Source of the DNA: Xanthobacteraceae bacterium
Lineage (GTDB): Bacteria > Pseudomonadota > Alphaproteobacteria > Rhizobiales > Xanthobacteraceae
Assembly (NCBI GenBank): GCA_022841625.1
Contig: JALHRD010000008.1
Coordinates: 1-64,000 of the forward strand
Direction: 5' to 3'
DNA: 64,000 nt
Position 1 is the stretch's first letter. Each line of letters starts with the position of its first letter. This document shows, piece by piece, positions 1-7,905 of this stretch. A model generated the notes under the pieces. The model did no database searches and had not been told where the DNA came from. It saw only the letters and a program-made list of their open reading frames with translations. Position numbers and translations under genes: made by a program.

Positions 1-80
1 AGCCCATCGGCAACATCCCGCCCGCCGAGGCCGAAACCGCCTACTATGCCGACATGAAGGAACAGGCTATCGCAGCGTGA
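1..80 (+). CDS. IS3-family transposase, C-terminal end only
   Basis: The reading frame enters from outside the window and stops with TGA at 78-80. The last 25 residues include IGNIPPAEAE and a YYA motif, which match the usual C-terminus of IS3-family OrfB (DDE) transposases. The rest of the element lies to the left of the window, so activity cannot be judged. The element end follows within about 40 bases. Confidence 0.8.
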   Translation, partial: PIGNIPPAEAETAYYADMKEQAIAA

Positions 81-119
81 CTCAAACCAAATAGCCTCCG
101 GGGTTGCCGGGGCGGTTCA
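1..119 (+). mobile_element. Right end of an IS3-family insertion sequence
   Basis: The transposase stop is followed by a GC-rich tail that reads, on the other strand, TGAACCGCCCCGG from base 119 inwards. This is typical of the terminal inverted repeat of IS3-family elements in rhizobia. The element boundary is placed at about base 119. The matching left end is outside the window. Confidence 0.65.
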
Positions 120-648
120 CATGCCGACGCGTTCCTGCTCGACCGACCTCACGAAATCCTGCCGCTATAAACGTCTGTACGTATCCCATAAAACGATAGC
201 TGGGCGAGCCTGGATCAACGGGATACGCTTCCACAATGGTCGCTCCACGCTTCTGGGCGTGCTGCACCGCTGCTTCGATGAGTTGTTTCGTCAGTCGCTG
301 TCCGCGCAACTCTCGACGAATGAAAAAACAGACCAACGACCATACTTGCTCAGGACGTTCGCCGGCATCGTTCGGACCGCCAAGGTCGCGGTATGTTGAC
401 CTCGGAGCGATCGAGCACCATGCAACGGGCTCACCTTCGGAATAGCCGAGCAACCCGATTGGTATGTCATCGCAGACATACTGCTGTATTGCAGCTTTCC
501 GATCCGGACCTTTGGTGGTTTTGGCACCGGCTCTCCACACCATGCACCAGCAGGTTTTCGGCCCACCCCGGCTCTCGAACAAGGTCTCGAAATCTCCCCA
601 GCGCGCACCATCTACTTCGCGAAACTCAAGATTGGGCATGTGTTTCAT
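82..648 (-). CDS. GNAT-family N-acetyltransferase, C-terminus rewritten by an IS end
   Basis: Predicted acetyltransferase of the GNAT superfamily; the substrate is unknown. The central part has the expected beta-strand (QVWSLVCFFI) followed by the acetyl-CoA binding turn (RRELRGQRL) and helix, and the later strand pattern AAGFREVGR. I placed the start at MKHMPNLEF (648) because the frame upstream has no family similarity and would overlap the next gene. The last 12 or so residues (after about base 120) are encoded by the end of the IS3 element, so the native C-terminal strand and stop are lost or replaced. It lies 50 bases downstream of a small hypothetical gene on the same strand. Confidence 0.75.
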   Translation of the reverse strand: MKHMPNLEFREVDGARWGDFETLFESRGGPKTCWCMVWRAGAKTTKGPDRKAAIQQYVCDDIPIGLLGYSEGEPVAWCSIAPRSTYRDLGGPNDAGERPEQVWSLVCFFIRRELRGQRLTKQLIEAAVQHAQKRGATIVEAYPVDPGSPSYRFMGYVQTFIAAGFREVGRAGTRRHVNRPGNPGGYLV

Positions 649-698
649 GATAGCGAATCTGCTCGTTCGTGCAATCAATGACAGCCCCGGGTGGTGTC

Positions 699-917
699 TC
701 AGTTTGATTGTGGCAGGGGTCTCCAAGGCACCTCCCGCCGGTTTATCGCCCGCCAAATTTCTTGCCGCATACGTTTTGCGACGCGCTGATTAGCGTCCAG
801 TTTTCGCATATCCTGCTCACTCACGATTTGGGCATATCGATCCTTCATCTCCGGGTATATCTTCGCAAACGCTGCAATCTTCCTTTCCGCGGCCTGCTCT
901 TTTGCAAGAGAATTCAT
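699..917 (-). CDS. Small hypothetical protein
   Basis: A 72-residue charged, mostly helical protein beginning MNSLAKEQAAERK. It was not recognised. The start at 917 is preferred because the longer frame to 1016 reads through a perfect 16-bp palindrome at 971-986 and a basic, low-complexity stretch. It sits upstream of the GNAT gene on the same strand and could share its transcript. It could also be a non-coding frame. Confidence 0.4.
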   Translation of the reverse strand: MNSLAKEQAAERKIAAFAKIYPEMKDRYAQIVSEQDMRKLDANQRVAKRMRQEIWRAINRREVPWRPLPQSN

Positions 918-1105
918 CCTCGTTGCGGGACGGACCTTAAAATCTGTTATCCCGGAATCGCGGGCCTCCAAGGGGCCATGGCCCCTTCGCAGGTTTGTAG
1001 GACGGTCATTTCGCATCTATCGCTCCCTGAAATCACACTCTCGCAATTGGGCGAGTTTTGATGTATGCTTACCGCCAAGCAGGCGAATTGAAGGCAGATT
1101 GTGGA

Positions 1106-1342
1106 ATGCCAAGAGGTCCCAAAGGCGAGAAACGCCCCGCAGACGTTAACGCCCGCGCCGTCATGATCGCCAAGATCGCGACCGGCGAGATCGAGGACGT
1201 GACCACCGACGACGGCAAGAATGCTGCCGCTGTCGCCTTGGGGCGCATGGGCGGCAAGGCCCGGGCCAAGGGTATGTCCGCGAAGCGTCGTAGCGAAATC
1301 GCACAGAAAGCCGCCGCTAAACGATGGCAACGCGAAGACTAA
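1106..1342 (+). CDS. Small PRGPKGEKRP-type hypothetical protein
   Basis: A 78-residue basic protein starting MPRGPKGEKRPADV, with an ATGE(I/V)ED core and a C-terminal A/K/R-rich segment (GGKARAKGMSAKRR, then AAAKRW). Proteins with this opening and tail recur in Alphaproteobacteria as small, probably nucleic-acid binding proteins of unknown role. The start at 1106 places the family N-terminus at residue 1; the frame extends to 1058 without similarity. Its stop overlaps the end of the convergent XRE-ImmA gene by 4 bases, so the two 3' ends are fully interlocked. Confidence 0.7.
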   Translation: MPRGPKGEKRPADVNARAVMIAKIATGEIEDVTTDDGKNAAAVALGRMGGKARAKGMSAKRRSEIAQKAAAKRWQRED

Positions 1343-2532
1343 CCCTTCTTGTCAAATAAACGTACAACATTGGCGCTAGTCTCCGTTTTAATTCCTGCTT
1401 TGAGGACTGGCTCCGCTCTTGTCTGAACCGGGGCACCTAAGGTGCCGGGTTCAAGATCAGCAATCTCCTCCAAATCATCCAGCGGAAACGGCAACGCATT
1501 GCGAATATCCGCAAGCGTCTGAACTTCTTCCTCTAACAACATTTCAAAGCTACGCCGGATTAGGTGTGGCGTTTCCTTCTCCATCTTGCCGTCAAAAGGC
1601 TCGCCTTTGCGCCAGCCGCGCCGCGTATAGTTCATCCAAAGCCGTTTTGCAGTGAAATCATCCACAAGGTCGAGTGACGCGCAGCGCATAATCATAGCGC
1701 CGACCGAAACGCCCCATCGCTCCTTTAACGTCAACATCCCGTCGAGGGTCGGCGCATATAGTTCATCTACAAAATCATGTTCTGGAAGAAGCATGAAACT
1801 TGCAAAAGTGTCGGCTTGTTTTTCCAGAACTTTGTATGTCGCGCGATTATTCAATTGGTCGTGTGTTACCTGCTGATGCAGCAGGATGTGGGCCAGCTCA
1901 TGCAGGGCATCCCACCGCTGCCGAGCGGCGCTCGCCTTATCACGCGAGAGCATGATGAAGGGAATTCCACACCGGTCCGACCATTGAGAAAAGGCATCCA
2001 CTTTTTCAGCGCGAACGTGAATCCGCGAAACCAGAACCCCGCTATCCTCTATCTTCTCAAGAACATCCGGCAGCGGGCCGCATCTCACATTCCATTCCAA
2101 GCGCACGGCGTTCGCTGCTTCCTCCAGAAAATCTGATGTTATTTTCAGAGGATCGCACGGCACATCCAGGCGCAGCAAAGTCAAAGCTGGAAAATCAAAA
2201 AAACCTCCTAAGTAATCAACGGTCTCCTTTAGCCATTCAAGCCGCACGCACGCCCGATCAAGATCTGACGTGTGAGCACTTAGCTTAGACCTCCAAAAGA
2301 CAGGACGACTGTCGTTCGCCTTGTACGGACGGAAGAAATATTGATGAGGCAGACCGAGGGTGTTTGCTAACCGATCCACCGTCTCATGACGCGGCGTCTG
2401 GTGCTCATTCTCATATTTGCTCAAGGACTGCACACTGACCTGAACCATACTGGCTAGATCAGCTGCAGTGATCCCGCGTGCCCGGCGCGCCTCGATTAGA
2501 CGCGGACCAACAAATCCAACTGCGATGCTCAT
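1339..2532 (-). CDS. XRE-type regulator fused to ImmA/IrrE metallopeptidase
   Basis: A 397-residue two-domain protein. Residues about 8-66 form an XRE helix-turn-helix (RLIEARRARGITAADLA, then SLSKYENEHQTP). Residues about 130-260 carry the COG2856 zinc peptidase domain with HELAH at 211-215 and a downstream glutamate near 237 (LEKQADTFASFML). Proteins of this family cleave or inactivate repressors and antitoxins in mobile elements and stress regulons. The start at 2532 makes an ATGA overlap with the upstream gene, so the two are probably translationally coupled. The in-frame ATG at 2568 lies inside the upstream gene and is less likely. The target repressor is unknown; the HTH may provide it in cis. 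Confidence 0.85.
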   Translation of the reverse strand: MSIAVGFVGPRLIEARRARGITAADLASMVQVSVQSLSKYENEHQTPRHETVDRLANTLGLPHQYFFRPYKANDSRPVFWRSKLSAHTSDLDRACVRLEWLKETVDYLGGFFDFPALTLLRLDVPCDPLKITSDFLEEAANAVRLEWNVRCGPLPDVLEKIEDSGVLVSRIHVRAEKVDAFSQWSDRCGIPFIMLSRDKASAARQRWDALHELAHILLHQQVTHDQLNNRATYKVLEKQADTFASFMLLPEHDFVDELYAPTLDGMLTLKERWGVSVGAMIMRCASLDLVDDFTAKRLWMNYTRRGWRKGEPFDGKMEKETPHLIRRSFEMLLEEEVQTLADIRNALPFPLDDLEEIADLEPGTLGAPVQTRAEPVLKAGIKTETSANVVRLFDKKG

Positions 2533-3194
2533 CGCGTTCCCGTCTCGCGGTCCGCGGGGCGTTTCCATGTGGGGGCGCGGCCCGCCTTTTTGACGGCCTT
2601 CTGTGCAGGATACAGGGAGAGAAGTTCTGGAACGCTGATCTCTGCAACCCAGCTCCGCATATCCTTGCTTGGGACACAGAACATGAGAGAACCAAGGCGC
2701 TGGTGTTCTTCGGTAAAGGTTCGGCCAACGGGATTGTGGGCGAACAATGCGTAAAATTCCTTTACGGCGAAAATCTCCGCCGGATCGTCAAACGGGAGGC
2801 GTGGACATTTCGCCGCCTCGGCTAACCGCTCCCTATACCTTGCTGCATGGGGCAAATCCCCCAGCGCCTGAACATAGGCCTGAGTAATCCCAAAGGTCCC
2901 GCTCACCACATAAGCGTGATACCACTGATTTTCGGGCAACAGATTTGCTGTGGCAACGAGTCCGTGGCGTGCTGCGCACTCATGCAATTCCCAATCCAGC
3001 CGAAAGCAGCGATCCTGATTCAACTTGAAAATGCGCTGATGCTTCAGTGTCGTGGGCTTGTGGTGGACCTCTGCAAATTCTTCTGAGTATGCCCGTTTAG
3101 CTCGCTCATAAAACTCCTCAATGAACCCCCGCGGAACGTTCGATACGGCCTGGTCAAGGATGTGTTGGCGTACCAGTTCTTGGTCGGTGGCCAT
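2529..3194 (-). CDS. Hypothetical protein coupled to XRE-ImmA
   Basis: A 221-residue soluble protein with no recognised domain, starting MATDQELVRQH. It has an aromatic-rich middle (FRLDWELHECAARHG, NQWYHAYVVSG) and a basic tail. The start at 3194 has an AGGGG ribosome site about 6 bases upstream and a plausible promoter further up. The much longer frame to 3722 is only antisense to the transposase. Its TGA overlaps the ATG of the XRE-ImmA gene. It is the first gene of the operon and so the candidate toxin, effector or substrate partner; this is inference from position only. Confidence 0.7.
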   Translation of the reverse strand: MATDQELVRQHILDQAVSNVPRGFIEEFYERAKRAYSEEFAEVHHKPTTLKHQRIFKLNQDRCFRLDWELHECAARHGLVATANLLPENQWYHAYVVSGTFGITQAYVQALGDLPHAARYRERLAEAAKCPRLPFDDPAEIFAVKEFYALFAHNPVGRTFTEEHQRLGSLMFCVPSKDMRSWVAEISVPELLSLYPAQKAVKKAGRAPTWKRPADRETGTR

Positions 3195-3233
3195 ATATGC
3201 CCCTATTTGATTTGCCCGAAACGTCGAAAATCG

Positions 3234-3260
3234 TGTATAGCTTAAAGTCTTTCGTGTCAA
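3234..3260 (-). promoter_or_regulatory. Candidate promoter of the unknown-ImmA operon
   Basis: On the minus strand there is TTGACA (3260-3255) and TATACA (3239-3234), separated by 15 bases. The spacing is short of the ideal 17, but both boxes are close to consensus and sit 40-66 bases before the start codon at 3194. Confidence 0.45.
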
Positions 3261-3284
3261 CGGCGTCATATCTGAATCTTTTAA

Positions 3285-3313
3285 TTGACGGTAAGCAATA
3301 AAGTTCATATCAT
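3285..3313 (+). promoter_or_regulatory. Candidate promoter of the IS1-like transposase
   Basis: TTGACG (3285-3290), a 17-base spacer and TATCAT (3308-3313) predict a transcription start at about 3320. That coincides with the ATG at 3321, which suggests a leaderless transcript. Confidence 0.45.
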
Positions 3314-3320
3314 GCCGAGC

Positions 3321-4211
3321 ATGAACAAATTGCCCATGGAAAAGCGCGTCCAAATCCTCACCATGCTGGTCGAGGGCTCGTCCCTTCGTTCGATTTCCCG
3401 GGTCTGTGACGTTTCGATCAATACCGTCACGAAATTGCTGGTCAATGCCGGAGCCGTTTGCGCAGCTTTCCATAACGAGAAGGTCAGGGACGTAAAGGCC
3501 AAGCGTATCCAATGCGATGAAATCTGGTCGTTCTGCTATTCGAAGCAAAAGAACGTCGCGAATGCCAAGCGTAAAGACGTGGCCTACGGCGATGTTTGGA
3601 CATGGACCGGCTTGGACGCGGAGAGCAAGCTGATCGTGTCGTGGATGGTCGGCGGTCGCGACGGCGACTACGCGATGGGCCTCATGGACGACCTTCGCAA
3701 CCGGCTCGCCAATCGCGTCCAACTAACCACGGATGGCCACAGGGCCTATCTGGACGCCGTTGAAGGTGCATTCGGTGGCGACATTGACTACGGGATGCTT
3801 GTGAAGCTGTACGGCGCGGCCTCAGAGAGTGCCAAGGGCCGCTATAGCCCTGCAGAGTGCATCGGCGCTCGCAAGACGCGGATTGAGGGCAACCCCGACC
3901 CGGCGCACATTTCGACCAGCTACACGGAACGGCACAACCTCACCATGCGGATGCAGATGCGCCGTTTCACCCGGCTCACCAATGCGTTCTCGAAGAAGAT
4001 CGAGAACCATTGTCATTCGCTGGCGCTCTATTTCGTCTGGTACAATTGGGTTCGCCTTCACAAGGCGCACAAACTCTCGCCGGCAATGGTCGCTGGCCTG
4101 ACCAGCAAGCTCATGGAAATGAAGGATATAGTTGCGCTGATTGATGATGCTGAAATGAAGGCAGCTATTCAGAAGCGCGGCGCCGCTCTGTCCGTGCCAC
4201 ATTCAAACTGA
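3321..4211 (+). CDS. IS1-like transposase (solitary)
   Basis: A 296-residue DDE-type transposase of the group annotated as IS1-like in many Proteobacteria. It has an N-terminal helix-turn-helix ([20 protein letters not shown]) and the catalytic core signatures [24 protein letters not shown] and the [18 protein letters not shown] block containing the glutamate. The start [10 protein letters not shown] is the family N-terminus; a TTG-initiated extension from 3285 would run through the promoter. No convincing terminal inverted repeats were found on either side. The gene is intact, so it could be a lone, possibly immobile copy. It separates the ImmA operon from the fumarase gene. Confidence 0.85.
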   Translation: MNKLPMEKRVQILTMLVEGSSLRSISRVCDVSINTVTKLLVNAGAVCAAFHNEKVRDVKAKRIQCDEIWSFCYSKQKNVANAKRKDVAYGDVWTWTGLDAESKLIVSWMVGGRDGDYAMGLMDDLRNRLANRVQLTTDGHRAYLDAVEGAFGGDIDYGMLVKLYGAASESAKGRYSPAECIGARKTRIEGNPDPAHISTSYTERHNLTMRMQMRRFTRLTNAFSKKIENHCHSLALYFVWYNWVRLHKAHKLSPAMVAGLTSKLMEMKDIVALIDDAEMKAAIQKRGAALSVPHSN

Positions 4212-4311
4212 GACACTACCCAGCCCCGGGTCATTCGCGTCGCCCCTGGTCGCGGGCGCGGGTCGGCGCACGTCCGCAATGCCCCGTTTGCGACCGAAAT
4301 GGCTACGCGTC

Positions 4312-4336
4312 CGGTGACGCCGGTCAAGCGTCACCG
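4312..4336. terminator. Hairpin between transposase and fumarase genes
   Basis: CGGTGACGC and GCGTCACCG form a perfect 9-bp stem around a 7-base loop. An outer pair, CGCAATGCC/GGCATTGCG, brackets it. It lies between the two convergent stop codons and probably ends transcription in one or both directions. No T-tract follows. Confidence 0.5.
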
Positions 4337-4348
4337 AAGGCATTGCGT

Positions 4349-5995
4349 TCACCCCAGATTCAACTCCTTGAAGAAGTCGTTGCCCTTGTCGTCAATCACG
4401 ATGAAAGCCGGGAAATTCTCGACCTCGATCCGCCAGATCGCTTCCATGCCGAGTTCGGGATATTCCAGCGTCTCGACCTTCTTGATGCAGTGCTCGGCGA
4501 GGTTGGCCGCCGCGCCGCCGATCGAGGCGAGATAGAAGCCGCCATAGGTCTTGCAGGCGTCGCGCACCGCGCCCGAACGGTTGCCCTTGGCGAGCATCAC
4601 CATCGAGCCGCCGGCTTTCTGGAAATCGGCGACGAAGGAATCCATCCGCCCGGCGGTGGTCGGGCCGAACGCGCCCGAGGCATAGCCCTTCGGGGTTTTG
4701 GCGGGCCCCGCGTAATACACCGGGTGGTTCTTGAAATAATCCGGCAGCCCCTGTCCTTTCTCCAAGCGCTCGCGCAATTTGGCATGCGCCAGATCGCGCG
4801 CCACGATCATCGGGCCCGTGAGCGACAGCCGGGTCTTGACCGGATAGCGCGACAGCGTCGCCAATATTTCCTTCATCGGCCGGGTGAGATCGACCTGCAC
4901 CACCGCGCCGCCGAGCTCTTCCTGGTCGACATTGGGCAGATATTGCGCCGGATTGGCTTCGAGCTGTTCGAGAAACACGCCGTCCTTGGTGATCTTGCCA
5001 AGCGCCTGCCGGTCGGCCGAGCACGACACGCCGAGCCCGATCGGCAGCGACGCGCCATGGCGCGGCAGCCGGATCACCCGCACGTCATGGCAGAAATATT
5101 TGCCGCCGAACTGCGCGCCGACCCCGAGCGATTGGGTGAGCTTATGCACCTCCTGCTCCATCGCGAGATCGCGAAACGCATGGCCGTCGGCCGAGCCCTT
5201 GGTCGGCAGCGTGTCGTAATAGCGCGTCGAGGCGAGCTTCACCGTTTTCATGGTGAGTTCGGCCGAGGTGCCGCCGATCACAATCGCGAGGTGATAGGGC
5301 GGGCATGCCGCGGTGCCGAGCGTCAGGATTTTTTCCTTTAGGAACGCCACCATCCGATCATGGGTCAGGATCGAAGGCGTTGCCTGAAACAGGAACGATT
5401 TATTGGCCGAGCCGCCGCCCTTGGCGATGAACAGGAATTTGTATTCGTCGGCCGGTTCGTTGTCGGCATAGATCTCGACCTGCGCCGGCATGTTCGACTT
5501 GGTGTTGACCTCCTCGAACATCGACACCGGCGCGAGCTGCGAATAGCGCAGATTGCGCTTGAGATAAGCATCGCGCGCGCCTTCGGCGAGCGCGGCCTCG
5601 TCGCTGCCGTCGGTGAACACCCGGGAGCCCTTCTTGCCCATGATGATGGCGGTGCCGGTGTCCTGGCACATCGGCAGCACGCCGCCGGCCGCGATATTGG
5701 CGTTCTTGAGGAAATCGAAGGCGACGAATTTGTCGTTGGCGCTCGCCTCCCGATCGTCGAGGATAGCGCGCAATTGCTTGAGATGGCCGGGACGCAACAG
5801 ATGATTGATATCGATAAAGGCGGCTTCCGCGAGCTTGCGCACCGCCGCGCGCGACACCACCAGCATGTTGCGGCCCATGACCTTCTTGACGCTCACGCCC
5901 GCCGCGCTGAGCTTGCGGTAGGGCGTCTTGTCCTTGGCCAACGGGAACAAGGGCGTGTGCTTGTAGCGGGGGATGGCTTTGGCGCGGGCGGGCAT
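4349..5995 (-). CDS. fumA: Fumarate hydratase class I (Fe-S dependent)
   Basis: Cytoplasmic TCA-cycle enzyme converting fumarate to L-malate with a labile [4Fe-4S] cluster. The 548-residue length matches the family. The three cluster cysteines are visible at 110 (MCQDTG), 231 (AACPPYH) and 325 (GVSCSADR), with the same spacing as the E. coli FumA/FumB ligands. The N-terminal catalytic domain is followed by the C-terminal swivel domain ([40 protein letters not shown]). The bases covering its first codons and leader are duplicated 1 kb upstream, flanking a toxin-antitoxin module, so its original promoter may have been displaced. Some members act on tartrate or mesaconate instead; fumarase is the best call. 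Confidence 0.93.
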   Translation of the reverse strand: MPARAKAIPRYKHTPLFPLAKDKTPYRKLSAAGVSVKKVMGRNMLVVSRAAVRKLAEAAFIDINHLLRPGHLKQLRAILDDREASANDKFVAFDFLKNANIAAGGVLPMCQDTGTAIIMGKKGSRVFTDGSDEAALAEGARDAYLKRNLRYSQLAPVSMFEEVNTKSNMPAQVEIYADNEPADEYKFLFIAKGGGSANKSFLFQATPSILTHDRMVAFLKEKILTLGTAACPPYHLAIVIGGTSAELTMKTVKLASTRYYDTLPTKGSADGHAFRDLAMEQEVHKLTQSLGVGAQFGGKYFCHDVRVIRLPRHGASLPIGLGVSCSADRQALGKITKDGVFLEQLEANPAQYLPNVDQEELGGAVVQVDLTRPMKEILATLSRYPVKTRLSLTGPMIVARDLAHAKLRERLEKGQGLPDYFKNHPVYYAGPAKTPKGYASGAFGPTTAGRMDSFVADFQKAGGSMVMLAKGNRSGAVRDACKTYGGFYLASIGGAAANLAEHCIKKVETLEYPELGMEAIWRIEVENFPAFIVIDDKGNDFFKELNLG

Positions 5996-6062
5996 CGATT
6001 GGGCTCCGAAGGGGGATGCTGGTCGGAACGCTTCTTAGGCGGTTTCCGGACCGGCGTCACGC
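5978..6062. repeat. Direct repeat copy A (fumarase start and leader)
   Basis: This 85-base segment covers the first six codons of the fumarase gene and its leader. It is nearly identical to 7043-7129, differing by one 2-base indel and one substitution. The two copies flank the toxin-antitoxin module. Confidence 0.9.
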
Positions 6063-6132
6063 CGGCACTCATGCGCAGTAGCCGGTAGGTCGGGTTAGCG
6101 CGGCCACGGCGCTGGGTTCGTGGCGCGTTCCC

Positions 6133-6193
6133 GATCCGCGCGTAACCCGACACGGACCGATCGGATATGCCGCTGTCGGGTTACGCGCGGATC
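6133..6193. repeat. Inverted repeat with 20-bp perfect stem
   Basis: Bases 6133-6152 and 6174-6193 are perfect reverse complements (20 bp) around a 21-base loop. The stem contains GTAACCCGAC, related to the AAGTCGGGT palindromes seen near the flagellin genes. The surrounding noncoding stretch (5996-6308) has further GTCGGGTTA and CTAACCCACC copies and no gene. Confidence 0.8.
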
Positions 6194-6308
6194 GACGCTG
6201 CGAGTATTCGGCGGCAGCTTTGCTGCGCTAACCCACCCTTGCTGGTGGGCTGCGGCATCGGTAGCCCATCCCCTTTGCACCATCGATATGAAACCGAATT
6301 GCCCTCCA

Positions 6309-6638
6309 TCACCGCACCACCACCGCCATCTCCCCCCTCGCCTTGCGCGTCGGCTTTACCGTGACCTCCACGTCCTGCCCAAGCGCCGTGAGAAACTCCA
6401 TCAGCCGCCCGACCGAGAAATTGCCGGCGCGGTTGCGCATCAGCGCCGAAACGTGCGGCTGCTTGATGCCGAGGACCGCGCCGGCCTGCGCTTGCGTCAG
6501 CCCGCGCGCCTTGACGATCCGATAGATTTGCAGCGTCAGCCGCGCCTTGAGCAATTCCTGCTCAGGGTTCGGCAGGCCAAGATCGGCGAACACATTGCCG
6601 CTGCCTTTCCTGACGCCCGCTCTTGCCTTCTTGCCCAT
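6309..6638 (-). CDS. HTH antitoxin of a type II toxin-antitoxin pair
   Basis: A 109-residue protein with an XRE/HigA-like helix-turn-helix. The domain spans residues about 35-90 and includes RGLTQAQAGAVLGIKQPHVSALM and a FSVGRLMEFLTALGQDVEV tail typical of HigA2-type antitoxins. It should bind and neutralise the toxin encoded just upstream and repress their shared promoter. The start ATG (6638-6636) overlaps the toxin stop by one base, the toxin-first order usual for HigBA. Confidence 0.85.
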   Translation of the reverse strand: MGKKARAGVRKGSGNVFADLGLPNPEQELLKARLTLQIYRIVKARGLTQAQAGAVLGIKQPHVSALMRNRAGNFSVGRLMEFLTALGQDVEVTVKPTRKARGEMAVVVR

Positions 6639-6988
6639 CAGTTTTGCCTTTCCCGGCGGTGCCGTTCTGCCTCCGCGTATCGGCGTTTTATCGTTTCGAT
6701 GTCCGGCCTCGACGTCGCAATCCCGTGCTTCGATTTCTTTTGAAACACATGCAACACATAGATCGCGTTCGAAAAATGCGCGGTATAGACGGCGCGGTAT
6801 GCATCCGTCCGGTATCGCTCGACAATTTCCATCACCCGCGCGCCGCCAAAGCCCTTCAGCGGTTTCGCGGACGGATCGGTCTCGCCCTGCTGCGCCGCAT
6901 AAAGTGCCTGCCCGATATCCCGGCGGACTTGCTGCGGCAGCGCGCGCAGATCATCGCGGCTCGATCCGATCCAGACAATGGCCTTCAT
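6638..6988 (-). CDS. RelE/HigB-like toxin (phage Gp49-like family)
   Basis: A 116-residue predicted ribosome-dependent mRNA interferase. The pattern fits the Gp49-like (DUF891) branch of the RelE superfamily: an N-terminal strand and helix (WIGSSRDDLRALP), the KPLKGFGGARVMEIVERY segment, then YRAVYTAHFSNAIYVLHVFQKKSKHG. The start at 6988 lies just below a strong promoter. It is transcribed with the antitoxin. The whole module lies within about 1 kb bounded by duplicated DNA, a sign of recent acquisition. Confidence 0.87.
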   Translation of the reverse strand: MKAIVWIGSSRDDLRALPQQVRRDIGQALYAAQQGETDPSAKPLKGFGGARVMEIVERYRTDAYRAVYTAHFSNAIYVLHVFQKKSKHGIATSRPDIETIKRRYAEAERHRRERQN

Positions 6989-7002
6989 TCTGACGATATC
7001 CG

Positions 7003-7030
7003 TATATACCTATTTATGTATACATGTCAA
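7003..7030 (-). promoter_or_regulatory. Toxin-antitoxin promoter and likely operator
   Basis: On the minus strand, TTGACA (7030-7025) and TATATA (7008-7003) are 16 bases apart. The spacer and -10 contain small palindromes, TGTATACA and GTATATAC. These are plausible sites for antitoxin binding and autorepression. The AT-rich stretch contrasts with the GC-rich surroundings. Confidence 0.65.
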
Positions 7031-7042
7031 TCGCCGTGGGAA

Positions 7043-7129
7043 TTTGGCGCGGGCGGGCATCGATTGGGCTCTCCGAACGGGGATGCTGGTCGGAACGCTT
7101 CTTAGGCGGTTTCCGGACCGGCGTCACGC
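7043..7129. repeat. Direct repeat copy B
   Basis: Second copy of the 85-base segment at 5978-6062, here 87 bases. It still contains the first six fumarase codons in the minus orientation, after which the frame diverges. It marks the right border of the inserted toxin-antitoxin module. Confidence 0.9.
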
Positions 7130-7159
7130 GGCGAGCCTATATCTGATTGCAATCGCCGC

Positions 7160-7315
7160 TCACGCCACGACATATTCAGCCACGCTAATGAACTGCGGCT
7201 CCAACAGCCGATCCGCCTTCGGGCCATCGATATAAAACCGAATTGCATCGCGGATTTCCCACGCGACAATTGCGCGCGCCCTCACCAGGAGGGAGCAGGC
7301 GTCGGCGCGTTTCAT
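7160..7315 (-). CDS. Possible small protein (51 residues)
   Basis: A short frame starting MKRADACSLL and containing EIRDAIRFYIDGPKADRLLEP with a YVVA end. The sequence looks protein-like but matches nothing I recognise. It may be a remnant or a small gene whose neighbourhood was broken by the insertion upstream of the fumarase. Confidence 0.25.
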   Translation of the reverse strand: MKRADACSLLVRARAIVAWEIRDAIRFYIDGPKADRLLEPQFISVAEYVVA

Positions 7316-7905
7316 ACGATTTATGGGGATACGGCACGACCGGCACCGTGGCCGCATGACATCGGCACTTCTCATGCATTGGTGATGCACGCGGCGCAAG
7401 GTTATCCACCAAGCTGGTGCTCACACGTCCACAGCGTGGCGTGACGTTTCACGGCCGCACCACATTGCCATGCAAGCGTGCCGCCGGCCTGTGCCGAACC
7501 GGGCGCGCCGCTTTCGTGTCCCGGGCGCCGCGCAGAAAAATCGTTATGTCAGTAAGATCGGCGAGCCAAGTTATTGGAGCAACAAATGAATTCCGGACTG
7601 TTCGATCTTACAGCACGCTGTAAGATCGCGAAAGACCGCCGGATCGCCGGCGCAAGTGCATGATCGGCCGAATGAATTTTCCCATCGCGGGCATGGCGCA
7701 CGCTGCAAGACGCGCGCGCGCCGGGCGCCGCACACACTACATCGCAATAGCTGTAAGAGTGTAAGATCTGTGGCCCAAGCCTCTGGAATACTGAATGAAT
7801 TCCGGACCGTTGCGGTCTTACAGCAGGGTGCAAGATGGTGTAAGATGATCGGATCGGGAAAGATCGCCGCGCCAACAAAGGCCGCCGCCCCAACAAGGAC
7901 CGCGC
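7316..7905. other. Noncoding stretch with a repeated GTAAGATC motif
   Basis: No credible gene is visible in 590 bases. The segments 7552-7636 and about 7761-7850 are diverged copies of one unit. Each contains GTAAGATC, then a shared AATGAATTCCGGAC core, then a TCTTACAGCA arm and a returning TGTAAGAT arm. The right copy ends just before the receptor gene at 7906. Confidence 0.6.
7603..7628. repeat. Perfect hairpin in the left GTAAGATC unit
   Basis: CGATCTTACAG and CTGTAAGATCG make a perfect 11-bp stem around a 4-base loop. The right copy (7812-7848) keeps the arms less perfectly. It could be an operator, a terminator or a REP-like element. Confidence 0.75.

Noticed and set aside
3195-3722. 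N-terminal extension of the gene at 2529-3194
   Set aside because: It is antisense to the transposase and has no protein character; the ATG at 3194 has a ribosome site and promoter.
4343-5341. Long plus-strand frame opposite the fumarase gene
   Set aside because: It is the antisense shadow of an enzyme with intact catalytic motifs and matches no family.
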